From JADFNO01 sp965369945 (lineage in GTDB: Bacteria > Planctomycetota > Phycisphaerae > Phycisphaerales > SM1A02): a stretch of DNA of 9,071 nt. A program made the position numbers and the translations under genes. The notes beneath the pieces are model-generated. The model saw nothing but the letters and a program-made list of their open reading frames with translations. It was not told where the DNA came from and ran no database searches. Each line of letters opens with the position of its first letter. Position 1 is the first letter of the stretch. Shown here one piece after another: positions 1 through 7,055 of the stretch. Where the stretch lies: assembly GCA_965369945.1 (NCBI GenBank), contig CBDUST010000185.1:1-9071 (forward strand), read 5' to 3'.

Positions 1-1002
1 GAAGTAAGGATCGACGAGGCTGGTTGGCCGTGGACATGTCTAAGAGGCGCAGTCTGGCGGGACACAGGACCTCTCCAGCTAGTAAAATACGAAAACGCTT
101 GGATTGCGCCCAGCGCGATCGGGCCAGTCCCCTTTTCCAGAGGAGACGATTATGGCATACTACCCTTGGGTCCGATCTGGAGTGGATTCGGGTTAAACAC
201 CATCCTCTTTGCGGCAGCGATCTGGGTTCTCTCACGGCGGTATGTTCTTGGATGGGCACTTCCACGTGAACGGAATCAATACATTGCATTCGGTGATGTC
301 AAATGGCTTGGCAGACGCGGTGCCACATCATTGGTTGTCGGGCTACTTCTGACAATGGCGATGGTCTTTGTCTACTGCCTAGTTCCCCATCGATGCCTTC
401 AAGGTAGGTCTAGCTTGGTCGGCGCAACACATCTCGGAGACAATGTCATCTGGGAGATACACCACCGTGACGGCACGGGCGTAACGTTGACCCAGTCTTA
501 CGTCTATGACCACGAGGAACTTTTTGGCGAAGAAATGCCTCAGGCAGGCATCTTGGCCCGCTCTGCCGAATCAGTGACGCCAATATGGGGCCAACGGGCG
601 CTGCGTCGGGTAAGGGGAGACGACTCCAGCAACTGGATCGTCCTCGGGTATGGCTGGCCAGTCACCGCACTTTGGTCTGCGTCACGATTTACCGGCAGGG
701 TAAGTTTCGACCTCAGCGGAGTCGTCCAGCATGACAAGCGATTCGGCGGCTTGCTTCTGAGACCCGTAACCGGTCGAAACGCCCCAATCGCCATACCACT
801 GCGCCCAAACTGGCCGGGCATCGTCATAGATGTCACTGTCAATTCGAGCATAGTTTTCCTGCTTCTCATGTGCTTCGCTCTTGCCCGCCGCCACCTCCGC
901 CCGCGGCGCGGCCACTGCATCAAGTGCGGCTACGACCTGCGCGGCGCTTCCGGGGGCGGGGGCTGCTGTCCGGAATGCGGGGCTGCGTCTGGGGGCAGTT
1001 GA
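1..1002 (+). CDS. Planctomycete membrane protein with C-terminal zinc ribbon, 5'-partial, double-module
   Basis: The frame is open from the first base to the TGA at 1000-1002, giving 333 residues, so the true start lies left of the window. A TTG at 166 is an in-frame alternative, but the 55 codons before it read as genuine family sequence (GWP at residues 8-10), so I reject it as the start. Visible parts are: GWP motif; PIWSGFGLNT (about 58-67) running into a membrane helix (about 66-80); a second helix (about 108-128); a soluble stretch; a second GWP (218-220); RPNWPG (267-272); a third helix (about 278-296); an Arg-rich turn; and a zinc ribbon with CIKC (306-309) and CPEC (323-326) around GYDLRG. 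The GWP/PxWPG/helix/zinc-ribbon arrangement is known from many planctomycete proteins of unknown function. Here the module occurs twice in one frame and only the second copy keeps the ribbon. The role is unknown; a membrane-anchored metal-binding protein is the most that can be inferred. Confidence 0.75.
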   Translation, partial: EVRIDEAGWPWTCLRGAVWRDTGPLQLVKYENAWIAPSAIGPVPFSRGDDYGILPLGPIWSGFGLNTILFAAAIWVLSRRYVLGWALPRERNQYIAFGDVKWLGRRGATSLVVGLLLTMAMVFVYCLVPHRCLQGRSSLVGATHLGDNVIWEIHHRDGTGVTLTQSYVYDHEELFGEEMPQAGILARSAESVTPIWGQRALRRVRGDDSSNWIVLGYGWPVTALWSASRFTGRVSFDLSGVVQHDKRFGGLLLRPVTGRNAPIAIPLRPNWPGIVIDVTVNSSIVFLLLMCFALARRHLRPRRGHCIKCGYDLRGASGGGGCCPECGAASGGS

Positions 1003-1176
1003 ACCCAATCTTTGCTCTGGGGCCTTGAGCCCCGTTATCGCTTCATCCGCCGGCCGTCTCGGATCGGTCGGGGTCTGGCAGCACACGAGGGGGCTTATCG
1101 GCCTCAAGGAAGCCAAAACGGCCCTATCATCCGAATATCGCCCCTTTATTACGGCCGGTTGGCAAACTGGGGAAGC

Positions 1177-1195
1177 AATGGCGGCCGCCGCCATT
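1177..1195. repeat. Perfect 8-bp inverted repeat with 3-nt loop
   Basis: AATGGCGG (1177-1184) pairs perfectly with CCGCCATT (1188-1195) around a CCG loop. No T run follows, so it is not an ordinary intrinsic terminator. It could be a transcript hairpin or a protein-binding palindrome. It lies about 60 bases upstream of the TATACT hexamer. Confidence 0.4.
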
Positions 1196-1254
1196 CGCGT
1201 AGAAAACGTCTGGATTTCGGTAATTCATGGATTCCAACCGGGGCCATCATCGTG

Positions 1255-1260
1255 TATACT
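1255..1260 (+). promoter_or_regulatory. Candidate -10 element TATACT upstream of the PEP-CTERM gene
   Basis: TATACT matches the sigma-70 -10 consensus at five of six positions and lies 137 bases before the start of the secreted-protein gene. The hexamer 17 bases upstream (TTCCAA, 1232-1237) matches the -35 consensus at only three positions. The call therefore rests on the -10 alone and is weak. A transcript from here would have a long, purine-rich leader. Confidence 0.25.
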
Positions 1261-1384
1261 TCGTTGACTGCCTGTAGCAGCTTGGGCGCTGGTATAGATG
1301 CAGCGCTGCTCGTACGGCAAGCAGCGAGAGAGAGAAGTCTAAACGCCGTTTGAGAGAGACGTAGGCATAGCCTCATAATAAACA

Positions 1385-1390
1385 GAGGAG
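1385..1390 (+). promoter_or_regulatory. Ribosome binding site GAGGAG for the PEP-CTERM gene
   Basis: GAGGAG lies seven bases before the ATG at 1398. An earlier ATG at 1393 is in another frame and overlaps the optimal spacing region. The 1398 start is the one that gives a signal peptide. Confidence 0.6.
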
Positions 1391-1397
1391 AGATGAA

Positions 1398-2090
1398 ATG
1401 AAGAGAGCGAATGTGTGCTGCGCGCTGATTGCACTGGGCATGCTCACCGTGCCGGCAATGGCGGGCATCAAAGGCTACGTTTTCGAAGACAGTTCGTATC
1501 TATCCGGTTTTGATAGTCCGTTCGAGCTGTTCGGTCCGGACAGCGATTTCCTACTGGAGGACTTCGAGGACGGCATGCTCAACTCGCTGGGACTCCTAGG
1601 TTTCGGCGGCGAGATCAGGTTCCCGAGCAACTTCACCGACTCAGTCGACGCCGATGATGGTTCGATCGATGGATTCGGTCTTGAGGGGCATAACTACTGG
1701 GCCTTTCCAGGCCTTGAAGGACCCATTGCCCGCTTCGAATTCGATGCCAAGGCGCTCGGCGGACTGCCGAGGCAAGTCGGGCTTGTCTGGACTGATGGCA
1801 ACTTTGATGCGATCACCTTCTTTGAAGCGTTTGACAACAACGGCCAGTCGCTTGGAATCTTGGAGCTTGTCCTCGGCGATAACGGGCACCAGGGCGGCAC
1901 GGACGAAGATCGATTCATTGGTGCCGTGAACGCCGCTGGCATTTCAGCCATCGAGATCCGCGCCACACTCGGCCGAATCGAACTCGACCACGTGCAGTAC
2001 GGTGACATCATTCCCGCACCAGGTGTGTTGGCACTGCTCGGTTTGTCCGGCCTGATTGGTCGACGATCGCGACGACGCCGCTTGAGTTGA
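1398..2090 (+). CDS. Secreted protein with PEP-CTERM-type (PAPG) sorting signal
   Basis: The 230-residue product starts with a classic signal peptide (Lys/Arg start, hydrophobic core at about 8-19, AMA at 20-22 before Gly23). It ends with a PEP-CTERM-like tail: PAPG at 206-209, a short hydrophobic segment (about 209-220) and RRSRRRR at 222-228. Known proteins with such tails are exported by Sec, processed by an exosortase and released or anchored at the outer surface. PAPG in place of PEP is frequent in Phycisphaerae. The middle is acidic and Gly-rich, with alternating hydrophobic residues consistent with a beta-sandwich (LLEDFEDG near 52-59, GLVWTDG at 128-134, IELDHVQYG at 194-202). No catalytic motif is visible. 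An SD site (GAGGAG) supports the start and a terminator lies 95 bases downstream, so it is probably monocistronic. A role in an extracellular matrix is plausible but not shown. Confidence 0.85.
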   Translation: MKRANVCCALIALGMLTVPAMAGIKGYVFEDSSYLSGFDSPFELFGPDSDFLLEDFEDGMLNSLGLLGFGGEIRFPSNFTDSVDADDGSIDGFGLEGHNYWAFPGLEGPIARFEFDAKALGGLPRQVGLVWTDGNFDAITFFEAFDNNGQSLGILELVLGDNGHQGGTDEDRFIGAVNAAGISAIEIRATLGRIELDHVQYGDIIPAPGVLALLGLSGLIGRRSRRRRLS

Positions 2091-2185
2091 GCTGACTGGC
2101 GAACGACCCGGCAAGGAGCCGGAGAACGGCCTATCCAGATCCGTTTTCCGCAGCGCAGGATCCGCGCCGGTTTACTATGACGACC

Positions 2186-2216
2186 AAGCCCTCGGGTTTA
2201 TCCCGTGGGCTTTTTT
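2186..2216 (+). terminator. Intrinsic terminator after the PEP-CTERM gene
   Basis: GCCC-T-CGGG (2188-2196) pairs with CCCG-T-GGGC (2202-2210) around the loop TTTAT, with a single T:T mismatch. The stem is followed directly by six T residues (2211-2216), and AA at 2186-2187 can extend it. On the minus strand the same hairpin is followed by TTGGTCGTC, so it would be a weaker stop for the convergent putA transcript. Confidence 0.85.
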
Positions 2217-2248
2217 CATCGCTTGATCAAACGGTCGACCTATGTGAT

Positions 2249-5200
2249 CTACAAACCCGGGGCGAATCCCCGGCGCATCGTGTTCTCGCAGATGGATCGC
2301 GGCTCCACGAAGTGCAGCAGATAGTCCGGTCCTCCAGCCTTCGTGCCGACGCCTGACAGTCCAAATCCGCCAAACGGTTGTCGCCCCACCAGTGCGCCCG
2401 TACAACCACGGTTGATATACAAATTCCCAACTCGATACTCCGCTCGGGCCTTCTCGATGTTGCCGGGCTTGCGCGAGAATACGCCGCCGGTCAGTTTGTA
2501 CCCCGTCGCGTTGGCCAGTTCCAGTGCTTCATCGAACGACCGCACCTTCATCACCGACAACACCGGGCCGAAGATTTCTTCATTAGCGATTCGCGCCGTG
2601 GTGGGTACTTCAGCGAAGATATGCGGTCCGATGTAATGACGCCCCGGCGCACGCTTGGATTCCTCCGGTAACTTACAGGCCAACGCTAATCGCGATTCGC
2701 CCTTGCCGATCTCGATGTATTCGTTGATCGAATCAAACGCGTTCTTGTCGATGATCGGACCAAAGTCAACTGCTGGATCGAGCGTGTTGCCGATTTTCAG
2801 CGCCAACGTGGAGCCGCAGAGTCGTTCTAAGAACGTGTCGTAGGCGGATTCAAGCACGATGGCGCGCGAGCACGCCGAGCATTTTTGTCCTTGATATCCG
2901 AAGGCGGACTGGCGCACGCCGAGCACCGCTTCGTCAAGGTCAGCCGACGCGTCGACGATGATGGCGTTCTTCCCGCCCATCTCGCTGATCACCTTCTTCA
3001 CGTGCATTTGGCCGGAAGGAACCTGACCGGCTGCACCGATGATATCCAGCCCTACCTCCATCGATCCGGTGAATGCGATCAACGCAACCCGTTGATCGCG
3101 AACCATTTTCGCGCCGACCGTCCGCCCGGGACCGGCCATGAAGTGAACCACATCCTTCGGACAACCCGCCTCTATAAGAATGTCGAAGAATCGCTTGCCG
3201 ATACCCAGCGCTGGACCTGCCGGTTTGATCAGCGTCGGATTGCCGGTGACCAGCGCGGCGGTCGTCATGCCGCAAAGGATCGCCAACGGAAAGTTCCACG
3301 GACTGATGACCACCGCCACTCCGCGCGGCTGATAGATGACTTGATCCAGTTCGCCGACAAACGAACCAAGGCGTTGATGCTCGAAGAGTGACACCGCTTG
3401 CCGCGCGTAGTACTCGCAGAAGTCGATCGCCTCACAGACATCACCATCAGCCTCACGCCAGACTTTCCCCGCCTCGCGGATCATGACTCCGCATAGCTCA
3501 TCTCGGCGTTTGCGCATCAGCGCTGCGGCGTTGACCAACACCTTGGAGCGCTCGCGAATCGGTAGCGATCGCCAGCGGGGTAATGCAGCTGAAGCGGCTG
3601 CTAAAGCTCGCTCAGCATCGTCCTCCGTCGCGTCTGCTTTCACATCTGGCACTTCAATCGGCCCAATCGCACGGGCAAACGAAGCGCGGACCTCCGCTTG
3701 CGAAAAATCGCGAGCAGGCTCGTTGGCAAACGCGCGCCCGTCGCCCACGCCCTCAATCGCCTGTGTCAACTGATGTCGCTGCGGCGCCTGTTCAATGCGC
3801 TGCACACCCGGGTCGGGCGTTTGGTGATGCTGTGGCGGCGCAGCTAACAACTCATCGTTCGAAGCATCTTCGTGGAAGCCGGCCCGAAGCCACGATTCGT
3901 TCGATGTGTTCTCCAACAGACGGCGAACCAGATACGCCATCCCGGGAATCATCTCACCCACCGGGACATACTCACGTACTCGCAACCCCATATCAACCGC
4001 AGCAGCCTTGAGTTGATCGCCCATGCCGTGCAACATCTGAAATTCGACCGCGCTGTTAGGCAAACCCTGTTGCTCAAGCGAAGCCAAGGCGTAGGCGATG
4101 GATCGAGCGTTGTGCGAACCCAGCGCGAGCTTTACGCCGCCCTCATCTGCCGAACGCGGCATGGCATCAACGAACTGCTTGGTCATCCGCTCAAAGCAGG
4201 CGTCCGTATCACCTTTTCGGCTCCACACCGGCACCGGCCAACCTTGCTCCTCGGCGTGGATGGTCTCGTAATCCCAATACGCACCCTTCACCAGGCGCAC
4301 CGTCACTTGTCGTCCAGTTCGTTGGGCCCAATCAATGACTCGCTTGGCATCGTCGTCGCCGCTGCGCAGATACGCTTGCAACGCCAGACCTGCGGGAAAT
4401 TCGGTCTTCTCACAACACCGCATAAACAATTCGAGCGTCAAGTCCTTCAGCTCGTATTGTTCAATATCAAAGTTGATGAAGACGTTGTTGGCTGCAGCCG
4501 CTTCAAGGATCGGGCTAAGCGCTGCCGTTAGTTCCGCGATCGAACCGTCTATATCGATCGGGTCAGCTTCCGAATGAAGTGAGCTGATCTTGATCGAAAC
4601 ATTGGTGCGCGGAATCGGGCCGAGATGATCGCTTTGCAATCGCGCATCATCGGACCATGTATCGACTTCGCGCGGAAGATTGTTCACCAGATCAAGGTAC
4701 TTGGCCTGATAGGCCTGGGCCTCGGCGCGACTGACACACGCTTCCCCCAGCAGGTCAACGGAAAAGCCGATGCCTTGGTTCCAGAGTTTCTTCAGTGTCG
4801 GCACCGCTGAGGCCGCGTCCGTTCCCGCGATGAACTTCTCAGCCATCGACGTCACTTGCGACGCGACCGTCTTGGAGAACGCCGACTTCATCAGCCCGCC
4901 GGCTTTTAGTCCAAGACCGAATCCCGGTGGCGGCGTCACGCCCGGCTGACTCAGATAGTCCGACAAATGCTCGTGAATGTCTTGCGGCGTCTTGAGCATC
5001 GGGAACGTATCGACGAAGCGGAATAGCTGGACCTTGAACGCCTCGTCCTTCATCGCCCAATCGATCAATTTGTCCGACCAGAACGCGGCGCTAAGAAGTC
5101 CCGACCGCTGTCGTCGGGAAGCGTCCAGCAGCTCGGTTCCGATCCGAAGAATCGAAGCTTCCAACGCAGGATCGCTCGCTTCAATAGCTGCTTGCGGCTT

Positions 5201-5251
5201 CGCAGCAATCTCAACCGATGGTGTTGCCTTTGATCGCGTGAATAGAGCCAT
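2249..5251 (-). CDS. putA: Bifunctional proline dehydrogenase / L-glutamate gamma-semialdehyde dehydrogenase (minimal PutA)
   Basis: This enzyme oxidises proline to pyrroline-5-carboxylate with FAD, then oxidises the semialdehyde to glutamate with NAD+, channelling the intermediate. The ATG at 5251 gives 1000 residues and has AAGGA four bases upstream; a TTG at 5284 would add 11 residues but looks unlikely. The proline dehydrogenase domain spans about 70-455: GFSVDLLGEA (162-171), VRLVKGAYWD (318-327), GSHNAR (378-383), FQMLHGMGD (404-412) and YLVRRLLENTSNES (440-453), where RR matches the substrate-binding arginines. A His/Gln/Pro-rich linker follows. The aldehyde dehydrogenase domain spans about 540-985: SPWNFPLAI (650-658), FTGS (727-730), catalytic Glu757 in SEMGGKN, catalytic Cys791 in GQKCSACSR, EEIFGPV and PFGGFGLSG (959-967). 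There is no N-terminal ribbon-helix-helix domain, so it is not a self-repressing PutA like that of E. coli; its length fits the short PutA group. It lies 117 bases downstream of the ATP-grasp gene on the same strand. Confidence 0.96.
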   Translation of the reverse strand: MALFTRSKATPSVEIAAKPQAAIEASDPALEASILRIGTELLDASRRQRSGLLSAAFWSDKLIDWAMKDEAFKVQLFRFVDTFPMLKTPQDIHEHLSDYLSQPGVTPPPGFGLGLKAGGLMKSAFSKTVASQVTSMAEKFIAGTDAASAVPTLKKLWNQGIGFSVDLLGEACVSRAEAQAYQAKYLDLVNNLPREVDTWSDDARLQSDHLGPIPRTNVSIKISSLHSEADPIDIDGSIAELTAALSPILEAAAANNVFINFDIEQYELKDLTLELFMRCCEKTEFPAGLALQAYLRSGDDDAKRVIDWAQRTGRQVTVRLVKGAYWDYETIHAEEQGWPVPVWSRKGDTDACFERMTKQFVDAMPRSADEGGVKLALGSHNARSIAYALASLEQQGLPNSAVEFQMLHGMGDQLKAAAVDMGLRVREYVPVGEMIPGMAYLVRRLLENTSNESWLRAGFHEDASNDELLAAPPQHHQTPDPGVQRIEQAPQRHQLTQAIEGVGDGRAFANEPARDFSQAEVRASFARAIGPIEVPDVKADATEDDAERALAAASAALPRWRSLPIRERSKVLVNAAALMRKRRDELCGVMIREAGKVWREADGDVCEAIDFCEYYARQAVSLFEHQRLGSFVGELDQVIYQPRGVAVVISPWNFPLAILCGMTTAALVTGNPTLIKPAGPALGIGKRFFDILIEAGCPKDVVHFMAGPGRTVGAKMVRDQRVALIAFTGSMEVGLDIIGAAGQVPSGQMHVKKVISEMGGKNAIIVDASADLDEAVLGVRQSAFGYQGQKCSACSRAIVLESAYDTFLERLCGSTLALKIGNTLDPAVDFGPIIDKNAFDSINEYIEIGKGESRLALACKLPEESKRAPGRHYIGPHIFAEVPTTARIANEEIFGPVLSVMKVRSFDEALELANATGYKLTGGVFSRKPGNIEKARAEYRVGNLYINRGCTGALVGRQPFGGFGLSGVGTKAGGPDYLLHFVEPRSICENTMRRGFAPGL

Positions 5252-5255
5252 AGCG

Positions 5256-5260
5256 TCCTT
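5256..5260 (-). promoter_or_regulatory. SD site AAGGA deciding the putA start
   Basis: On the minus strand AAGGA ends four bases before the ATG at 5251. The spacing is short but usable. The TTG at 5284 has no comparable site, so the ATG is preferred. Confidence 0.45.
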
Positions 5261-5323
5261 GTCGTAAAGCAAGTGGGGGAGCAAAACCTCGCCGCATCGT
5301 TCGCTCGTGGTCGAGGGTCGTCA

Positions 5324-5329
5324 AGTATA
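5324..5329 (-). promoter_or_regulatory. Candidate -10 element TATACT for putA
   Basis: TATACT on the minus strand lies in the gap between the ATP-grasp gene and putA. A TTGCCC 19 bases upstream matches the -35 consensus at four positions, with a long spacer. It would start a transcript about 65 bases before the putA ATG and let putA be expressed separately from the upstream gene. The octamer GTATACTT also occurs upstream of the PEP-CTERM gene. Confidence 0.3.
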
Positions 5330-5368
5330 CGGCAGCGCCCCCGGAAACGGGCAAGGGTAGTCCGCAGC

Positions 5369-6247
5369 TCAGGTACGGGCGATGTTCAGCCGACGAGTCA
5401 GCGCCTCGGCCAGGAGTTTCCCCGCATGTCCGCCGTGGCGAAAGAACAGCGACGGCTCGACCAACTCCAATTCACTCAGGCAAAGCTGTCCGCTGTTATC
5501 ACGCAGAAAATCTACTCGCCCGTACAGTAAATCGCCCTCGACGAGACGCATGATTCGCCGAGCAAGATCAAGCTCCGCATCGCCAAACGCGAGCGGTTCA
5601 TCAGACGCCCCGAAGTCATCCTGCACCCGGTAGTCGCCCGGCACGGGGATCTTGCGAACCGTATGGGTGATCTCGCCGTCGATAAAGATCGCCGAGAGTT
5701 CGCCTTCGGTTTCTACGCGCTCAAGATACGGCTGAATCATCACCCCTTCGTTAGGCAACAATCGATCAAGGTGCGCCTGGGCGGCGCTCAGGCCCTCTTC
5801 ATCCGCATCAAACCTCAGCGTCTCTCGGGATGTCGATCCGATGAATGGTTTAATGAACGCGCGTTCCCAGCCGTGCGAGTTCACGATTTCTTTCACGTTA
5901 GCTTTTGTATCGGCGTCCAACCAAACCGTCGGCGCGATCGGTGCGCCTCGCTCAGCCAGATCGCGAAGATAGGTCTTGTGGCTATTCCATCGCACAATGG
6001 ACAGGGGGTTGAACAAGCGTGTGACCTGATCGACCTGCTCCGCCCAGGCGATGAATGCTTCGTGCTTCTCCTGGTAGTCCCAGGTTGTCCGAATCAGGCA
6101 AGCATCGAACGCACGCCAATCAATGCTGGCATCGTCCCACACCGGATGGCTTATTCGCACGCCGCGCTCCCCGAACGCCTCGAACAGCGGCCGATCATCA
6201 ACTTCCCAGTCCGGGAGCTTGGAACAAGTTGGTAGAGCGATGTGCAT
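5369..6247 (-). CDS. ATP-grasp family ligase (RimK/DcsG-like)
   Basis: The ATG at 6247 gives 292 residues and an N-terminus usual for this family (MHIALPTCSKLPDWEVDD). The frame continues upstream to a TTG at 6355, but those extra 36 residues look non-coding. Visible features are: an N-terminal Rossmann-like part with WDD (37-39), DW and RTTWDY (53-58); NPLSIVRWNSHKTYL (80-94) leading into the grasp fold; an ATP-contacting lysine in FIKPFIGSTSRET (131-143); MIQPYLERVETEGE (170-183); and probable Mg2+-binding acidic residues in GRVDF (243-247) and SELELVEPS (258-266). Known relatives include RimK-like ligases and DcsG, the last enzyme of D-cycloserine synthesis. They join a carboxylate to an amine or related nucleophile with ATP. 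The substrate here cannot be read from sequence. There is no clear SD site. putA lies 117 bases downstream on the same strand, so a shared transcript is possible. The 6377 gene is divergent. Confidence 0.85.
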   Translation of the reverse strand: MHIALPTCSKLPDWEVDDRPLFEAFGERGVRISHPVWDDASIDWRAFDACLIRTTWDYQEKHEAFIAWAEQVDQVTRLFNPLSIVRWNSHKTYLRDLAERGAPIAPTVWLDADTKANVKEIVNSHGWERAFIKPFIGSTSRETLRFDADEEGLSAAQAHLDRLLPNEGVMIQPYLERVETEGELSAIFIDGEITHTVRKIPVPGDYRVQDDFGASDEPLAFGDAELDLARRIMRLVEGDLLYGRVDFLRDNSGQLCLSELELVEPSLFFRHGGHAGKLLAEALTRRLNIART

Positions 6248-6376
6248 GGGGAGGTCAATACCTTGGTGCTTTGGCAGGTGCAGGGCAGCCTGGCTCACGC
6301 CGTTGGATGTGCGGATAGAATGTGTTGTGGATGATACCTTCGAACAGGTGGCCAAATAGTAGTCGAGAAGCCGAAC
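6248..6376. promoter_or_regulatory. Divergent intergenic region with candidate -10 elements
   Basis: These 129 bases must hold promoters for both the minus-strand ATP-grasp gene and the plus-strand membrane-protein gene. Plus-strand TAGAAT (6316-6321) and minus-strand TATCAT (6331-6336) each match the -10 consensus at five of six positions. Neither has a good -35 at normal spacing. The two hexamers lie only nine bases apart, so the transcripts would interfere if both are used. Confidence 0.3.
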
Positions 6377-6988
6377 ATGAAGACAAAGAACCGCATCCGG
6401 ACGTGGTTGATTGTCGGGGGTATTGTCTTGATCGCCGGCGCTTTGTTGCTCGTCGGTGGTCCCAAACTCGCAGAATCTATCCGCTCATTCAGGGAAGCGC
6501 AACGATTGGCGATTGTGCCCTTTGAAGTCGCGGAGTCCAATCAAGTTGCCGACGGCTCGTACGTTGCGCGCCTTTACGATACTGATGCAAGGCGCCAGAG
6601 CAGGGCCTTCTCAGCGTTATATTCATCAGCTGGGATCTTCACCACAGTCACTGCGGAAAAGGTCATAGAGTGGGTGTGTTCAGATGCGTTCCGACCTGAG
6701 GAGTATGCTGGACGATTCGGGGGAATGTGTCTGCACGCCTTTTACGAGATGGAACCCGCACTGATCGAGGAGCTTGTCACTCTGGCAGCAGATGCTTATG
6801 AGCACCGTCCCTTTGACGAGGAGTGCCGGATGAGACTTGCGAGAGGGCTCGCAGCGATCGACGACAGTTACGGAGCTGTGGCCTGGCAATACCGGGCACG
6901 ACCAGATGAACTCGCCGCGAGGTTGGATGCAATATTTCGAGGTCGTCGAGGCACAAGCACACGCCAGGGCAGCGAGGTGGATGAGTAG
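6377..6988 (+). CDS. Uncharacterised single-pass membrane protein
   Basis: I do not recognise this 203-residue protein. It has a basic N-terminus (MKTKNRIR), one strong hydrophobic helix (about 9-28) and a mainly polar, acidic and helical remainder, ending in a basic patch and SEVDE. The helix could be an uncleaved signal anchor, placing most of the protein outside the cytoplasmic membrane. A segment from about 112 to 185, rich in Leu/Ala/Glu and containing two of the three cysteines (Cys118 and Cys149), looks like a bundle of amphipathic helices. No catalytic motif or lipobox is visible. The start has a weak GAGAAG six bases upstream. It is divergent from the ATP-grasp gene and ends 67 bases before prmC on the same strand, with no terminator between. 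It could be co-transcribed with prmC, but the two need not be related in function. Confidence 0.7.
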   Translation: MKTKNRIRTWLIVGGIVLIAGALLLVGGPKLAESIRSFREAQRLAIVPFEVAESNQVADGSYVARLYDTDARRQSRAFSALYSSAGIFTTVTAEKVIEWVCSDAFRPEEYAGRFGGMCLHAFYEMEPALIEELVTLAADAYEHRPFDEECRMRLARGLAAIDDSYGAVAWQYRARPDELAARLDAIFRGRRGTSTRQGSEVDE

Positions 6989-7041
6989 AAAACGTTCCTC
7001 TCCCGCTCATCGCCTCAATCTCCCTTCGTGTCACCGATCAC

Positions 7042-7047
7042 TAGAAT
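7042..7047 (+). promoter_or_regulatory. Candidate -10 element TAGAAT directly before prmC
   Basis: TAGAAT matches the -10 consensus at five of six positions. It ends eight bases before the GTG start at 7056, so transcription would begin at or within a base or two of the start codon. No good -35 is seen at 16-18 bases. The same hexamer occurs upstream of the 6377 gene. Confidence 0.3.
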
Positions 7048-7055
7048 AACTTGCA

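Larger units (their letters stand above)
1003..1397. other. Gene-poor intergenic region with small inverted repeats
   Basis: This stretch of 395 bases has no convincing gene. The open frames crossing it have low-complexity, Arg/Ala-rich translations and no start signals. It contains a weak 5-bp hairpin just after the preceding gene (1019-1033, GGGGC/GCCCC, no T run), a perfect 8-bp inverted repeat (1177-1195), a TATACT hexamer (1255-1260), a palindrome GCAGCGCTGC (1300-1309) and a purine-rich GAGAGA leader before the next gene. It probably holds the promoter and leader of the secreted-protein gene. Confidence 0.5.

Noticed and set aside
166..1002. TTG at 166 as the start of the first gene
   Set aside because: The 55 codons upstream are open and carry the family's GWP motif, so the gene most likely begins left of the window.
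1019..1033. GGGGC/GCCCC hairpin as terminator of the first gene
   Set aside because: The stem has only five pairs and no T run follows.
1264..1299. TTGACT (1264) with TATAGA (1293) as a promoter
   Set aside because: The spacer is 23 bases, too long for a sigma-70 promoter.
682..1353. Overlapping open frames across the end of the first gene and the following gap, both strands
   Set aside because: The translations are low-complexity and Ala/Arg-rich with no start signal. They shadow the zinc-ribbon gene or span non-coding GC-rich DNA.
2885..3391. 168-codon plus-strand frame inside putA
   Set aside because: It is antisense to the conserved aldehyde dehydrogenase domain and has no recognisable motif.
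3872..4531. 219-codon plus-strand frame inside putA
   Set aside because: It is antisense to the proline dehydrogenase core, whose motifs are unambiguous.
5252..5284. TTG at 5284 as putA start
   Set aside because: The ATG at 5251 has an AAGGA site; the 11 extra residues are not family-like.
6248..6355. TTG at 6355 as start of the ATP-grasp gene
   Set aside because: The extra 36 residues do not resemble the family, whose members begin near the MHIALPTC segment at 6247. It would also use up most of the divergent promoter region.
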